Part shown: in pieces, positions 24,196-40,653 of the stretch
How positions within the stretch are numbered: position 1 is the stretch's first letter
How the letters are laid out: each line of letters begins with the position of its first letter
NCBI RefSeq assembly: GCF_019175385.1
Contig: NC_083342.1
Coordinates: 118,358,376-118,422,375 of the forward strand
Length of the DNA stretch: 64,000 nt
DNA from: Lycium barbarum
Taxonomy: Eukaryota; Streptophyta; Magnoliopsida; Solanales; Solanaceae
Direction: 5' to 3'
Made by a program: the position numbers and the translations under genes
Notes under the pieces: model-generated
What the model saw: the letters and a program-made list of their open reading frames with translations, nothing else
Databases searched by the model: none
Told to the model about the DNA's origin: nothing

Positions 24196-26278
24196 CTACC
24201 TCAAAGTGGAATTTAGTACATGCCATGACTTGACACAAGAGATAGGCTTAGACCATTTGAAGCTATTTTTAATTGTACTAGTATTATTTCTTTCTTCATG
24301 ACCAGCAGCAACATGACCCTTCTTGAATCTTTTCCAATCCATTAGCACATTCTTTAAATCAGCCACCTTGGCTTCTATGCTCCGGCAACAATTGGCGTGA
24401 ACGGTCACAACTAACTTAACATGTTTATTATTACTACAGAAACCACCGAAATGAAGGGTGTCCAAGAATTTGATTCTAAGACCGAGTTCTTTAGTCACGC
24501 CTTCACGTATCAATTTGGCCAACACGTCTTGCTCTTTCATGCCCTTCGAATTTCTTCTCATCAGGTACCATATTTCAAACAGTGAGATGGTTTTTGCGTT
24601 GGACCTCACATAGTAGAAGCCTGTGTTGATGGAATTTGAGTTGGAGAAAGGGTCTCCATTGAACAAATCAGTACTCATTTGTAAATCCAATTTGTTAGAC
24701 TTGTTTAGCATCAAAAATGGATTTCTGAGCCACATTACATCAGTGTCCTGCCAAATTGCAAAATCAGCTCTACTTATTTGAGCATTAGGGAAAAATAAAT
24801 GGGCCTAATGTAAGTCATCTATAAAAGGGCTTTAAGTGGAAAAGGAGGATCAGCCCAATGAACCCATGTGGGTCGAAAAGGTGAGAGGTTTATTTGACTA
24901 AATTGTAACAAGAGTACTCTTTGAATGATTTAACTAAACAAAATTAAATTGCAAATGTACAATTATTACATTACTTTACTTACTATATAGAAAGATGAGT
25001 TTAGATGTAGGATCATCGACCAAGGACATTATTGTAATTCACTGTAAAAATTAATGGCATTTTATAGCCAATTAGCTAATGTACTTGCTGGGCCCAGTTT
25101 TATTCAACTATATAAGGTAACTTGTTACAACATTTTAAAAAAAAATTTGAACAAATAAGAAAATAAACCAAATGAATTGAAAGAAAGGTGTAACAAAAAA
25201 AAAAAAAAAAAACACGTTAATAATTGAAAAAAAAAACAATGGTTGGGCCCGGGCTAACACAGGCCATATAGTAAAATCAAGAATCTTGGACTCTTATTTC
25301 AGGGGAGTCTGATTTGACTACCAAAGTTGGTAGCAATTTTAGCAAATGAAAAAGTTTATCTCTCAGCTGTTGGTTCAAGAAAATCTTATCTCTTAACCGT
25401 AAGAGTAGAGTTTACAGACCTTACCCTTCCTCAATTACTTCCTGTAAACCCTCGATAAGAGAACAAGCAATTCAAACCATCATATATAAAGCCAATAAAA
25501 AACATAGTCATAAAATTATCTGAAAAAAAGAGGCCTGTAACTATCCAATTTACAAATTAATACGATAATGAAACTATAAAAAAAACAATAGATAGGATCA
25601 TAAATAGAAGGATAAAAAGCTACAAGATCAATACGACAAAGTGTAAGTACGTACCGTGAATATGAAATTGTAACCATGTTTAAGCACATCCATCAAAAAC
25701 TTTGTCCTTGTCCACATCATCTTTATAAACTCCTGCGACATATACATCTTCTCTCCAGCGAAATCCACGTCACCGGTGACCAACCGGTAACAATTTAGTC
25801 GCCGGAACTTGCAGCGTTCGTACGCCGTCTGATCAACGGTGACAACTAATAAATGGTCCAGTAATGGTCTTGTACTTTCTCCTTCCCAAAAACTCTCTAG
25901 AAAAAGATCAAACATTGATGGATACTCGCCGTTATGGGACTCCACGTAAGCTTTGTTTATTACAGTGATTATAACTGTTTTTTCTTCCGTTGAAGCATTT
26001 TTTAAAGCTTCTTCAAGCTCATTTTTCACCATTCCCTACATGTACCGAAAAATAAAAATTAAGAGCTTTCTAATGTAATAAACGATATTATGGAAAAGAA
26101 ATGATAGGGTACTTACAGTTACAGGTGAAGAGTTTGTTGGATTAATTTGTACAGAAAAGAAAGTTTTAGGGCAGAAAGGAGATAAAGTAGAAATATAGAT
26201 AAATCCAGCAGCTCCCAAAAGAAGAGAAAAAACTGCAAGAGTAGATACAGAGTTCTTGGTGTATATATCCATTTTCAT
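24196..26278 (-). CDS. Nucleotide-diphospho-sugar transferase family protein (At4g15970-like)
   Basis: Three exons (26117-26278, 25655-26035, 24196-24747) join in phase 0 to give 364 aa, close to the usual length of this plant family. Residues about 10-30 form a single hydrophobic signal anchor, expected for a type II Golgi membrane protein. The luminal domain contains the metal- and sugar-nucleotide-binding DxD motif in the DTDVMWLRNP block at residues 182-191, formed exactly at the exon 2-3 junction. It also has the conserved INTGFYYVRSN and KEQDVL segments. These are the marks of the Nucleotid_trans (PF03407) fold. Related proteins include extensin arabinosyltransferases and rhamnogalacturonan enzymes, but the substrate of this one is unknown. 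No disruption is seen. Confidence 0.9.
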
Positions 26279-26486
26279 TTCTTTGGCAATATTGTTAGTT
26301 TAGTGGATTTTGAATCTTTCCCAAAAGTCCAATTTTTTTTGGGGTTTTACCTTTTTGTCGTTGATGCAGGAGATTTGGGGGTGTGGTAGGTGAGGAAGTT
26401 TTTTCTTCTGTTTTGTTTTGTTTTTATCTTTCGGACTTAGGAAGGTCATGCAATGGAAATGAAGTGGGAAAGATAAAAGGAACTAA

Positions 26487-26707
26487 GAGCCCGTTTGGAT
26501 TGGCTTATAAGTTGCTTATAAGTTATTTTTAGCTATTTTGAGTGTTTAGCTGACCAGCTTAAAGTCATTTTATGCTTAAAATAAACTCAAAAAAATAATT
26601 AGGCCCATTTGACTTAGCTTATCTAAAGCAGTTTATAAGCCAAAAATAGTTTTTTTAGCTTATAAGCTATTTGCAGCTTATAGGCATAAGCCCATCCAAA
26701 CAGGCTC
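26487..26707. mobile_element. Tourist-like MITE, 221 bp
   Basis: The ends GAGCCCGTTTGGATTGGCTT and the complement of AAGCCCATCCAAACAGGCTC form a terminal inverted repeat. TAA occurs on both sides (26484-26486 and 26708-26710), the 3-bp duplication typical of PIF/Harbinger elements. The interior has repeated GCTTATAAG motifs. It lies about 210 bp upstream of the glycosyltransferase start codon. Confidence 0.7.
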
Positions 26708-27870
26708 TAAGAAAGCCGCCCAGGTAATTATAATTGGGTATAATTACATAATTTGATCTATTTATTTGACTAAGTAATTACACAATTAGGTGGGAATTGA
26801 GTGTAATTCAGAGGGTGTAATTACACTGTTCAATTCTCAAGGGGTGGTTGAGAATTGGGTGTGATTACACCCTGTAATTATAGGGTTACTTTTTAGTTTG
26901 TTTCTTTTTTATTTATTTTAATTTCTTTTGATTTTAAAAATTAAATTCAATTATTTTAATTTCTTTTTAATTATTTTTATTTTTTAAAATGTATTTTTAT
27001 TATTATTTATTTTTCATTTCTTTCTTCTCATTCTCAACCTTTACTTCTTGTGTTTCCATGTTAGCATAACCGTGTTATTATTCTAAATTTTGAAACTATA
27101 CCTCTTAGTATTGGAAAGAATGAGTCATTAACAAACTTGGCATATAACGAGTGACGTTATTAAAGTAGAATTTCGTTGTGAATGAGGTTATCGACTTATA
27201 TTTTCCCTTTCTTTTGAATTATTTACTTAAGTTACGTTGAAACTTTCTTATGTAAAGTTGGAATTTGATATAAGACTATTATGTTAAACTTTTTCTTTTG
27301 GATTTTGAATTTACGTTATATTTTGAATTTTAAGTTATTTGCTTTCACATTGCATGTTGTTTATTTTTCACTTACGTTTGATGGATTTTTGTGTCAAATA
27401 GAATAATGTTATGGCATTATATTTATAAATATTATTTTTTCGTCAAACATCCAATCTATGACGTTCTCACAAAAAAAGTCTTCTTTTAAATTTTATAATT
27501 AATTAAAATTAAATATTATTAATTTGAAAAATATATATCAAATATTGTTTACAATATTAGTTACAAATATATGATTATTAATTAATACATTTTCAAGAAA
27601 CAATGTGTTATTGAATAACTAATTTCATATCATTCATAAAGGTAAATATTTTTAAATATTAATTTTAAATTTTTTACAATTAAATTTTATTTTTAAATTA
27701 AACTAACTATGTAATTACACTTGTGCAACCAAACAGCACGCTTGTAATTACACTGTAATTATATTATGATAAGCAAACAAATCGTTAGTGTAATTACTAG
27801 GCTGTGTAATTACTACCCTAATAATTACACCAATTCCAATTATCAGGTGGCTTTTCAAACAGGCCCTGAG
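26708..27870. mobile_element. Non-autonomous DNA transposon with GTAATTACA-rich ends
   Basis: The left end (GAAAGCCGCCCAGGTAATTA) is an imperfect inverted match of the right end (AATTATCAGGTGGCTTTTCA). Many short GTAATTACAC motifs repeat towards both ends. The interior is AT-rich with no open frame. The right terminus looks like CAGGGCCTGTTTG in reverse, a hAT-like end, but no clear target duplication is visible, so the limits are approximate. Confidence 0.5.
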
Positions 27871-28132
27871 TAAGGAGAGGTAAATATAGGAAAATTGTTT
27901 GTTATGGATTCTTGTGGAAGGCATTTTCAACGTGACCATTTCTTCATTTCTGTTCAAATCCTTTGATGGTCCTAAAGAAACCCAAACAAGCTTAAATGGA
28001 GTATATTGTCAGTGACGACTTATTTAGGATTGAGATGTAATTATCGTGGTAGAAGTCCCCTTCTTTAAAGTTAAGTCGGACATTTTTTTTGGGACGGATG
28101 AAATGATATGCAACTGTAAATTATGTATACTA

Positions 28133-28394
28133 CTCCCTATGTTCATTTTTATTTATTCATTTTTTATTTTGCACGCTTTTAAGATTTAATAAATGAAGTA
28201 TATATTTTATTATAATATTTATATTAATTGGTGTGTAATTTCATTGAACTTCGAGAGTAATTTAAAAATGAGTAATTAATGTTAAGGGTAAAATAAGAAA
28301 AAAAAAGTTTATCTTTACTAATATGCTAAAGTGAACAAGTAAAAGTGAAAATTAATTTTTAATATAATTGATAAATAAAAGTGAACGGAGGGAA
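28133..28394. mobile_element. Stowaway-like MITE, 262 bp
   Basis: Terminal inverted repeats CTCCCTATGTTCATTTTTAT and the complement of ATAAAAGTGAACGGAGGGAA, with TA on each side (28131-28132 and 28395-28396), define a Tc1/Mariner-type MITE. It is AT-rich with no coding. Confidence 0.85.
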
Positions 28395-29009
28395 TATTAA
28401 AATTCCACAGTATAAATCATTTAGCTTCGGCCTAAGTACGATACCGCAAGGAGTAAATTTTTGTCAGCGTACATGGGTATAAAGATATCTCACCTTCAGA
28501 GTTGGGGGCGTTTGATTGGTGAGTGGAAAATACTTCTTAAAAATATATATTAATAATAATGACAATAATAATAGTAAATTAGAGAGTTTTCTTGATAAAC
28601 TTTAGAATTTAAATTAAATATTCACAATAATATAGTAAATGATTTCCGTCTATAAGTGAGGGAAACTATTTTTCGCCTTTTGAAAGAAAATAATGCCCCT
28701 GTAAAATATTGTTTCATGCCCAACTACTAGAAAGTGACTCTGCAATTGATAACATTTTCCTCAAAAGAAAAGACGTCTTTCACACAAAAATAAACGGGTA
28801 AATTCACAAATGGTCACTTAACTATCATTTTTTTTTTCCACAAACGTCACTTAACTATCATTTCTAACACTAAAGTGACACTTTTTTCACAAACGTTATT
28901 TAACTATCGTTTCTAACACAAAAGTCACTTAACTTTTAGTATACTAACACAAAAGTCACTGAACTACTTTTCGGTGTCACTAAGCCACTTTACGGTGAGT
29001 AACTCATCT

Positions 29010-29436
29010 TACTCTCTCTTTTAAAAAAAAAAAATCTAATAAACTAAAAATTACTTAAAAATTCAACCCGACGCAAAAAATTTATTCTCTCCTTCCCATT
29101 TTATGTGGCACCTTTCGGATTTCAAGATTCAAAAAAGTGTTTTTTGATTGTAATTTTTTAATATATCTTTTAAATATTTTGAATTGTCAATAATCGTGAC
29201 TTATAATATTTTTTACGTAGTTTTCAAATATGTACCTTTTATTTCAAAAAACTTAAAGATCACATGCCCAAATTCACGGTCAAAATTAAACTGTTTTGAC
29301 TCAAAATTCGAACCGTGTCATATAAATTGGGACAGACGGAGTAATAATTAATTTTGGGTCGGGTAGGGTTGAACCTTTTAAAGTAATTTTTAATTTATTA
29401 GATTTTTTAAAAAAAAAAAGGGTAAAAGATGATATA
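29010..29436. mobile_element. Inverted-repeat element with a Stowaway-like MITE nested inside
   Basis: Arms at about 29010-29072 and 29358-29436 are inverted copies sharing AATCTAATAAACTAAAAATT-like sequence and a CAACCCGAC / GTCGGGT inner end. Between them, about 29085-29345, lies a second element with Stowaway-type ends (CTCCTTCCCATTTTATGTGG; complement of AAATTGGGACAGACGGAG). The nested order shows that the Stowaway copy is younger. Repeats of AAGTCACTTAACTATC to the left (28810-28960) probably belong to the older element. Confidence 0.7.
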
Positions 29437-30179
29437 ATTGCTTCAATAAAGGCATGTTTTAAATAGTCTACATATACCAATAAAATTGAGGTGGAGTGAT
29501 AATCACTCTAAATTTTTTGTCATGAGTTTTAGATTTAAGCTTTGCTGGACACAGAGTGATAATATGAAAGGATTGTACTCTACCTTCCACTTAAATCAGA
29601 GTATTGTACTTTGCAATCCAAATGAAAATCACACCAAGTGAATAGTCTTTTAGAATTTCCAAGAATTATGTTCTCTTGATCAAATTAAATTTTTTCTGAG
29701 TTTTTAGAAGTCACGACAGTTGGAAATGTGAAAACATTTTCATATTACATGCCCTACTCTCACCCTTCCCAACTAGTGTCACATACCATAACCCAAAATG
29801 ATTTAGGAGCGACTTATAAATGTTCCTTCTTTAGGTAAGACTTAAGAGTAAACAATTTTAGGTCCTGAAGATTTCCATTTCAAGAATATTTTCGACTATG
29901 GAGACCAAAACAACGAAAGAAATACAGATCATTGCATAAAATACAGCATATTCTGTCTACACCAACGAATACCACATTGGCAAACAAACATCTTCCCACT
30001 TTCCATCACATAAAATCATGTACAAGCCAGTAATAAGCTCAACAAGCACATCACACATACTATGAACTGAGAAAACTGGCACTTCTTAATAAACCAAATA
30101 GGAAAAAAGGAAACGAATTTAGTACCTCACCAAAGTGGAAAAGATTAATGTACAAACGTCTCTCTTCTAGTGACTTTGA
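29437..30179. other. 3' flank of the ROP gene
   Basis: No gene is recognised. It probably contains the 3' UTR of the minus-strand GTPase gene next to 30180. Confidence 0.45.
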
Positions 30180-33824
<3,645 letters not shown>

Positions 33825-34146
33825 TTAGTGAGGGGCATAAAGAGGATGTGGGACAAAGGGGGGGAACAAGAAAAAGTACAACACAAATTTATAAGAGCCT
33901 TTTTAGGCACGAAAGTAGTGAAGGTGACTTTATTTCGAGCTGTCAGAGAGGGAAAAATATGTGAGAGAATTTAATTACAGAGTGCTTCGTATTGCACACA
34001 TGATCATGACGTTCCCAGCCGGACCGGGCTGGTCCAGCCCCGAAAATTTGGGAAAGAGAGAGGTGGGGTGTGGGGGCGGATTGTGGTTTCTCGATTTCAA
34101 ATATTATTTTATTGATTTCTTAGCAAATTCAATTTATTTTTAATTT

Positions 34147-34280
34147 GCAGGGATCTAATAGCTCAATTGATTGACTATCTGAATTTTTACTTTATTGGTG
34201 AGGGTTCGAATCTCACATTGTAATTCCCTCCCCATTTTTCCTTCCCCTACCCCTATGTAATAAAAAAAATTAAAAAAAAA
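34147..34280 (+). mobile_element. SINE insertion with 13-bp target duplication
   Basis: A tRNA-like body with a TAGCTCAATTGATTGAC box A region and GGGTTCGAATCTC box B ends in an A-rich tail. TTATTTTTAATTT (34134-34146) and TTATTTTCAATTT (34281-34293) are the flanking duplication, with one mismatch. It lies about 400 bp upstream of the ROP start codon. Confidence 0.8.
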
Positions 34281-34481
34281 TTATTTTCAATTTTTTTATA
34301 GTTGAAAAAATGTTGTTTATTACTATTTAATTTAAAAGTATCAATTAAGTGAGATGTTGGAAAGAAAAGTTTTGCCTAAGATGATATGCTTAGAAGATCA
34401 AATTAATTGGAATATTTTTCACCATGTGTCCTCCTTAAGAATTGCAATTTAACTTTTGGCTTTGTTACAAGAAAGGTTGTG

Positions 34482-35005
34482 TGTCACGTCCTTAGTCTTC
34501 AACTAAGCGCACGTGCGGCACTTGACAACTCGCTCACGTTCTTGCACAACTTGCTCATGATCTTGCTATGCCAAGTCAGCCTAGTTTACTACACTCAAGA
34601 TCGCTAAGGAAATAGTAATTGAGAAAGACAAGAGAAATTTGCTAGAAGGAAGCTTTTTATTATAGAAGACTTAATTGATTTTGCTTGATGGTTTTTACAA
34701 ATGGATGCCCCTCTATTTATACTACTCACCTAGGGACTAGTATGCAAATAATAATTAATGTATAAGTCCCTACTTATTTACAAAGAAGTCCCTACTCTAG
34801 AAATATCCACTAGGCTAGAATGTTCTAAGGCCTTCCTAAGAAATCTTCTAGGAAGTCCATAAATATCTAGAGCATCTCCACATGAATCTCCATAGCTCTA
34901 GAATCATCCAACACATGCTAGACTTTTTTTCCATGTAAGCATCCACATGGCAAAAATAGCTCCAAATGGCACTTAGGTGGCATGATGACGTGGCGGGTCA
35001 TCACA
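34482..35005 (-). repeat. 3' LTR of the minus-strand retrotransposon
   Basis: 524 bp, TGTGATGACC...CGTGACA in element orientation. Differences from the other LTR are one T fewer in a T-run near 34691 and substitutions near 34803, 34818 and 34987. Confidence 0.95.
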
Positions 35006-35167
35006 CTCTCCCCCACATGATGTTGCGACGATCGCGGCGCATTGCTGCAACATAAACTCTCGAATCTTGTCTTTAAATTGCCACAAGTCTTCATAACGCT
35101 CCCATGTGGCCTCTTCCGGTGGTTGCCCCTTCCAGTGGACGAGGAACATGGCGGTGGCTTTCTGCCC

Positions 35168-38100
35168 TTATCTTCGCCTGTCCTGGTAATCAATGATAGC
35201 CTCAATTTCCCGATCATAAGAGACGGTGATGGTAATCGGCGCCCGACTCGACTGACCTCGACTGGGATCATCCTTGTCTTCATGGTATGGCTTGAGCACG
35301 CTAGCATGGAAGACGGGGTGAATCTTAAGATCAGGCGGTAACTCCAACTTATATGAGATCTTTCCCACCTTGGCAACGATCCTAAACGGCCCCTCATACT
35401 TCCGTACCAAGTTCTGGTGCACGTCCCGTAGTGTCTTAAACTGCCTCGGATTAAACTTCACCAAAACCATGTCCCCAACCTTATAATCTGTGGGACGACG
35501 ATTGCGGTCAGCAAACTTCTTCATCTTCTTTGCTGCCTCATCCAAGTAGGACTTAGCAGTGTCAAGCTGCTCATCAAACCCCTTGGCCATATGGTAAGCC
35601 CGCAAAACTCTTCCCCTCGAACGCTGCTGATAGTGAATGTGGAGTTTGTGGTTGTTGGCCTGTGGCTAGCTCAAATGGTGTCCGACTTGTGGACTCACTC
35701 CGTTGCAGGTTATAGAAGAACTGGGCTAGGTCTAAGAGCCTTGCCCAATCCTTCTGGTGTGCACTCACATAATGCCTCAAATAGCACTCCAATAAGTCAT
35801 TAACCCGTTCTGTTTGTCCATCCGTTTGCGAGTAGAAATGTCATGACCCAGCTAGGGGCCGTGACGGGTACCCGGGACTAGCCACCGAGCACCACTCGTT
35901 CTAATACTCATCTTACTCATTTAATGCCTTTTTACCAATTTTATACACGAATTGTAGGAAAATCATATTTTATATAAAAACATAAATACTTATATATATT
36001 TGCCTCTCGGCCATCAAAATAACATATACATAATAATAACATCTTGCGAGACCATCTGACCCACACTGCGTATCTACGAGCCTCTACTGACATACTAAAC
36101 ATATAGACGGAACAAGACTCCGTCATGCCCAAAATATGCATATATACCAAAAGAAGAACCATAAGCACCTCCGGACAATGGAGTGCTCTCGATCAGTTGA
36201 CAGCTACTAAGGGTCTGGACCAAGCTCACCTTCCTGTCTACCTGTGGGCATGAACACATCGTCCAAAGAAAACGGACGTCAGTACGAACCTTGTACTGAG
36301 TATGAGATGCATAAACAATGAAGAAAGACAGTGATAATATAATGTGAACATGAATATGAAACATCTGAATCTGAATGACAATCATAAAAGAAGTAATGCA
36401 TGTTGTCTTACTCATACTCATCATAATCTCATATATGCATAATATGCAAGCTGCCCGTCCATATCGGAACGGTGTAATAATCAATAACATTAGCCCGCGT
36501 CCAGGCCTCCCGCGTCCGGGGTACCATCTCATGCCGCCCACTAGTGGTGTCTGCCCATGCCAAAAGGTCATGGTGTATCCGTATAGCTGCCCGCCTTGGC
36601 GGTGACTGCCCGGCCAACTAGGCGCGGTGTAATATGATCATGACATGCTCATAAAAAAATACTTGTAATAATATGCTTATCATAGTACATGCATAAGACT
36701 CAAGATCAACTATACTCTATCGGGGTGACGTAAGGTCGTGATCCCCCGATTTCATTATGGAGCAATTATTGACATTCTGTCTCACCTTGAAGGAATTAGT
36801 ACACAAGGTGAGTGTAAGCAATAAATAGCATCATTATCAATATGGCATCATCATATCATATCTCTTATCTTATATAGACATTTATGGACTTAGGCTTCTA
36901 GCTTCCGGAAAATAGGAACTCATGAAGAGGAAAAGAACTTATGCTATAGGATTCATGCCATTTGAAAGAAAGGACTAGCCTCACATACCTTTTTCGTTTA
37001 GCTATGTTATCGTTCACATGCTCTCCTCCAATGTCACGTCGTTACCTTAACGAGAGAATTCATATTAACATTAGTTAATAGATTATAAAGACGCGTCGTA
37101 AATTCTAGAGAAAATTGGGCAGCATTTCCCCTGTAAACTTAACAATCCTCGAAATTCCAACTTAGCCAAACATCAATCAAAATACCAACAACAACAATAC
37201 CAACAATTTCATATCAAACTAGACTTAAATCCATTCTTAAATTACTTCCAAAACAGCTCAATATACATTCGGATGCCAATGCTTGTATACACTTCTTTAT
37301 TTCCGTATATCCATAATATAACAACAACAACAACTACAGCCAATCCCCCGATATTCCAGCCTACAAAACAGTCCATAACGACCATAAAACAGTCCCCAAA
37401 ATATCATCGCAAAACAGCCACAAATATTATACCAAACAGCTCCAAAATATAGTCACAAAACAGCCACAAAAATTACATAAAACAGCCCCAAAATTTTATC
37501 ATAAAACAACCACGAAAATTATATAAAACAGCCCCAAAATATTGTCAATAAACAGTCACGAAAATTACATAAAACAACCCCAAATATCGGCACAAAACAG
37601 CCCGGTATACGCTTTGTATACAATATCTTTATACGCTTTATTCTCCCAAATTCAAGAACAACAACTTATCAACAACTTCAACAACAATGCCAACAATTAT
37701 TATACATCATAACTCAGCTAATTCCATCAATTTAATCCACCTAAAACAGCCCCTTAATCCATAAATCCCAACAAAACAACAAACGAGTTTATAATGCTAT
37801 TTTCTTCGTTCTAATCCGTTAAAACTCTAAATAAACTTGTTAACAATGAAAAATGGACCTTAATCTTACCTTAATTATGCAGCAACCACTTCCACCCTCT
37901 CTTTCTTGGCTGATATTTAGCTCAAATTGAAGGCAACGCGACGTACAACACTTTTCTCTTCAGGAGCTTCGCGATTCGGGGCTTAGATTGTGGTCAAAAT
38001 TTGGTTTCTTTCTCTATCTCTCCTCTCTCTCTCTACCTCTGAAATTTCTGGGTTTTTTGAGGTCTGAAAATGAAAGAGAATGCCGAATTTTTTCATTAAA

Positions 38101-40653
38101 TGGCAAAGAAAATGGGCTGACCCGACTTGGAATCGGGTTGGGCCGAATTCATTGCCCAGCTTGACCTTTCTGCCTTAAAATGTTCATATATCCTTATCCC
38201 GATGTCACATGAAGACCCACGACCTATGGTTGGAAAGCTATTTCAATTATCTACAACTTTCATTCTGGGAGTTTTCCCAAATTCCCAAAGGACGATAAGG
38301 TTATGACCTCCCGAAATCAAATCACCCGAAAACGTATCTTAAAAATATTATTTTGGAGGGCTTTCACTTTGATTTGGCTCAAGGGTCCTTCTTGGGTTGT
38401 GTTTAACTTCGCATATATTATTCATATAACTTGTCATATGTTCTAAAAAAAAAATCTCGACATGTGGACCCCACCTCAGCTTATGAATAATTCATCGTAC
38501 GAAAATACGGGATATAACAGGAAACTAGTGGAAAAGTGCAGCTCCGTGCCAAGTATGTCGAACAACTCCCTCCAAAAGTTCCCAGTGAAGCGGGGGTCTC
38601 GATCACTGATGATATGCCTTGGTAAGCCCCAATATTTCACCACGTTCTTGAAGAATAGTTTGGCGGCTTCCTTAGCTATACATCCTGGTGAAGCGGGCAT
38701 GAAAGTGGCATACTTCGAAAATCTATCCACGACCACCATGATAGTTCCATAACCGTCAGACTTCGGTAGACAGGTGATAAATTCCATAGTCACGCTCTCC
38801 CATGGACGCTCTGCTATTGGTAGTGGCTCCAAAAGTCCTCCGGGCTGCCTTTGCTCAACCTTGTCTTGTTGGCACACAAGACAAGTCTGCACATAACACT
38901 TTATGTCCTCACGCATGCGCGGCCAATAATATACCGACTCAACCAAGGCTCTAGTGCGGCGTTGACCTGGGTGACCGGCCCATAAGGTGTCGTGGCTCTC
39001 CTTCATAATACGTCGCCTAATATCTCCAAACTTCGGCACGTAGACTCTCCGACCTGTGGTGAGCAATATACCGTCTTTCACCCAAAAGCGCCTCATCTTC
39101 CCCAGGGTGGCTAACTCCATAAGCTGCTTAGCTATGGGATCATGTTGCATTCCTTCCTTTATAGCCTCTCGGATATCCCACCTTGCTGAAGTAATGGCAG
39201 CAAGCTCGGCCTTTCTACTCAAGGCATCGGCTACAACGTTACCCTTGCCCGACTTATACTCCAACACATAGTCGAACTCAGCCAAGAAATCTTGCCACCT
39301 AGCCTGTTTTGGTGTGAGCTTCTTCTGTGTCTGAAAGTGGCTAGTGGCCACATTGTCAGTCTTGACCACGAACTTCGACCCCAACAAATAATGTCTCCAT
39401 GTGCGAAGACAATGCACAATGGCAGTCATCTCCTTCTCTTGCACCGTGTAACGCCGCTCCGTATCGTTCAACTTGCGGCTCTCGAACGCTACGGGATGCC
39501 TATCTTGCATCAGGACAACCCCAATAGCAAATTCAGAAGCATCTGTATGCACCTCGAATATTTTGCTAAAGTCGGGCAGCGCTAGAACTGGCTCCTCTGT
39601 CACGGCTGCCTTAAGGTCTTCAAATGCCTTTTGGCAGTGCTCCGTCCATCCCCATGATTTGTTCTTCTTTAATAACTCGGTCAAGGGTGCTTCCTTACCT
39701 GAATAGCCATTGATAAAACGTCGGTAGTAGTTAACAAGGCCAAGGAAGGATCTCAACTCGGTTACCTTTGTAGGTGCCTCCCACTCTTGGATAGCCCGTG
39801 CCTTAGCCTCATCCATGCATAGCTCGTCATTGCTAATGACATGGCCCAAGAAGTGCACCTTTGATTGTGCAAACTCGCACTTTTCCTTCTTGATGTATAT
39901 CTCGTTCTCTCGCAAGACTTGGAAAACCTTTCGTAAGTGTTCCACGTACCCCCCCAAGGTGTTGCTGTAGATGATTATATCATCCAAGTAGACTACCACG
40001 AACTGATCCAGGTAGGGATGAAAGATCTCATTCATGAGAGTGCAAAATGTAGCGGGTGCGTTGGTTAACCCAAAGGGCATCACCAACCACTCGAAGGCTC
40101 CGTACCTTATCACACAAGCTGTCTTTGGTTCGTCCCCTTCTGCAATCCGAACCTGGTAGTAACCTTTGCGAAGATCCACCTTGGTAAAGTACTTGGCTTG
40201 TCCAAGTCTATCAAATAAGTCGGCAATAAGCGGGATCGGGTACTTGTTCTTCACTGTGACCTTATTAAGTGCCCGATAGTCTATACACAGGCGCAATGAT
40301 CCATCCTTCTTCTTTTGAAACAACACCGGTGCACCAAAGGGTGCCTTCGATGGGCGAATATGGTCGGCATCTAGTAACTCCTTTAGTTGTTTCCTAAGCT
40401 CCTCCAACTCAGGCAGTGCCATGCGATAAAGGGCAAATGCGGGTGGCTTAGCCCCTGGCTCTAACTCAATCTTATGATCCACCTCACGTCTAGGAAGAAA
40501 GTGCTTAGGTAGCTCATCGGGCATGACATCTTTGTTCTCCTCGAGAAACTTCTCTATGCAAGGAGGCAATGTGTCCTGGGGACCCTTGTATTCTTCCAAA
40601 CTTGCAATGGTTGCCATGAATGTCGGCTCTCCTTTCTTAAGACCTTTGATTAG
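35168..40653 (-). pseudogene. pol pseudogene (RT, RNase H, integrase, chromodomain)
   Basis: From 40617 to 38520 the frame is open and shows RT ([19 protein letters not shown]), RNase H ([11 protein letters not shown]), the integrase HHCC finger ([11 protein letters not shown]...CLVCQQDK) and the first part of the integrase core. Coding is then split by the solo LTR at 35839-38519. It resumes in the same frame at 35838 with the end of the integrase core, then has a one-base frameshift near 35607. The rest reaches a TAA at 35168 inside a chromodomain-like segment whose LVHWKG and ATWERYEDL motifs continue in frame beyond the stop into the LTR. It cannot make a functional polyprotein. Confidence 0.92.
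35839..38519. mobile_element. Solo LTR (2681 bp) nested in the retrotransposon
   Basis: The segment begins TGTCATGACCC and ends GATATAACA. It is bounded by AGAAA (35834-35838) and GGAAA (38520-38524), a 5-bp duplication with one mismatch. It interrupts the integrase core of the host element, and host coding frame is continuous across it if the insertion is ignored. It has no gag or pol motifs. The CTACAACTTTCAT / TTTTCCCAAATTCCCAAA block near 38255-38290 links it to the solo LTR at 4697-6845. Another notable feature is a run of AAACAGCC-type short repeats at about 37330-37610. Confidence 0.85.

Noticed and set aside
25380..25470. Another SINE fragment in the glycosyltransferase intron
   Set aside because: GTAGAGTTTACAGACCTTACC resembles part of a Solanaceae SINE, but both ends are unclear and no target duplication is visible.
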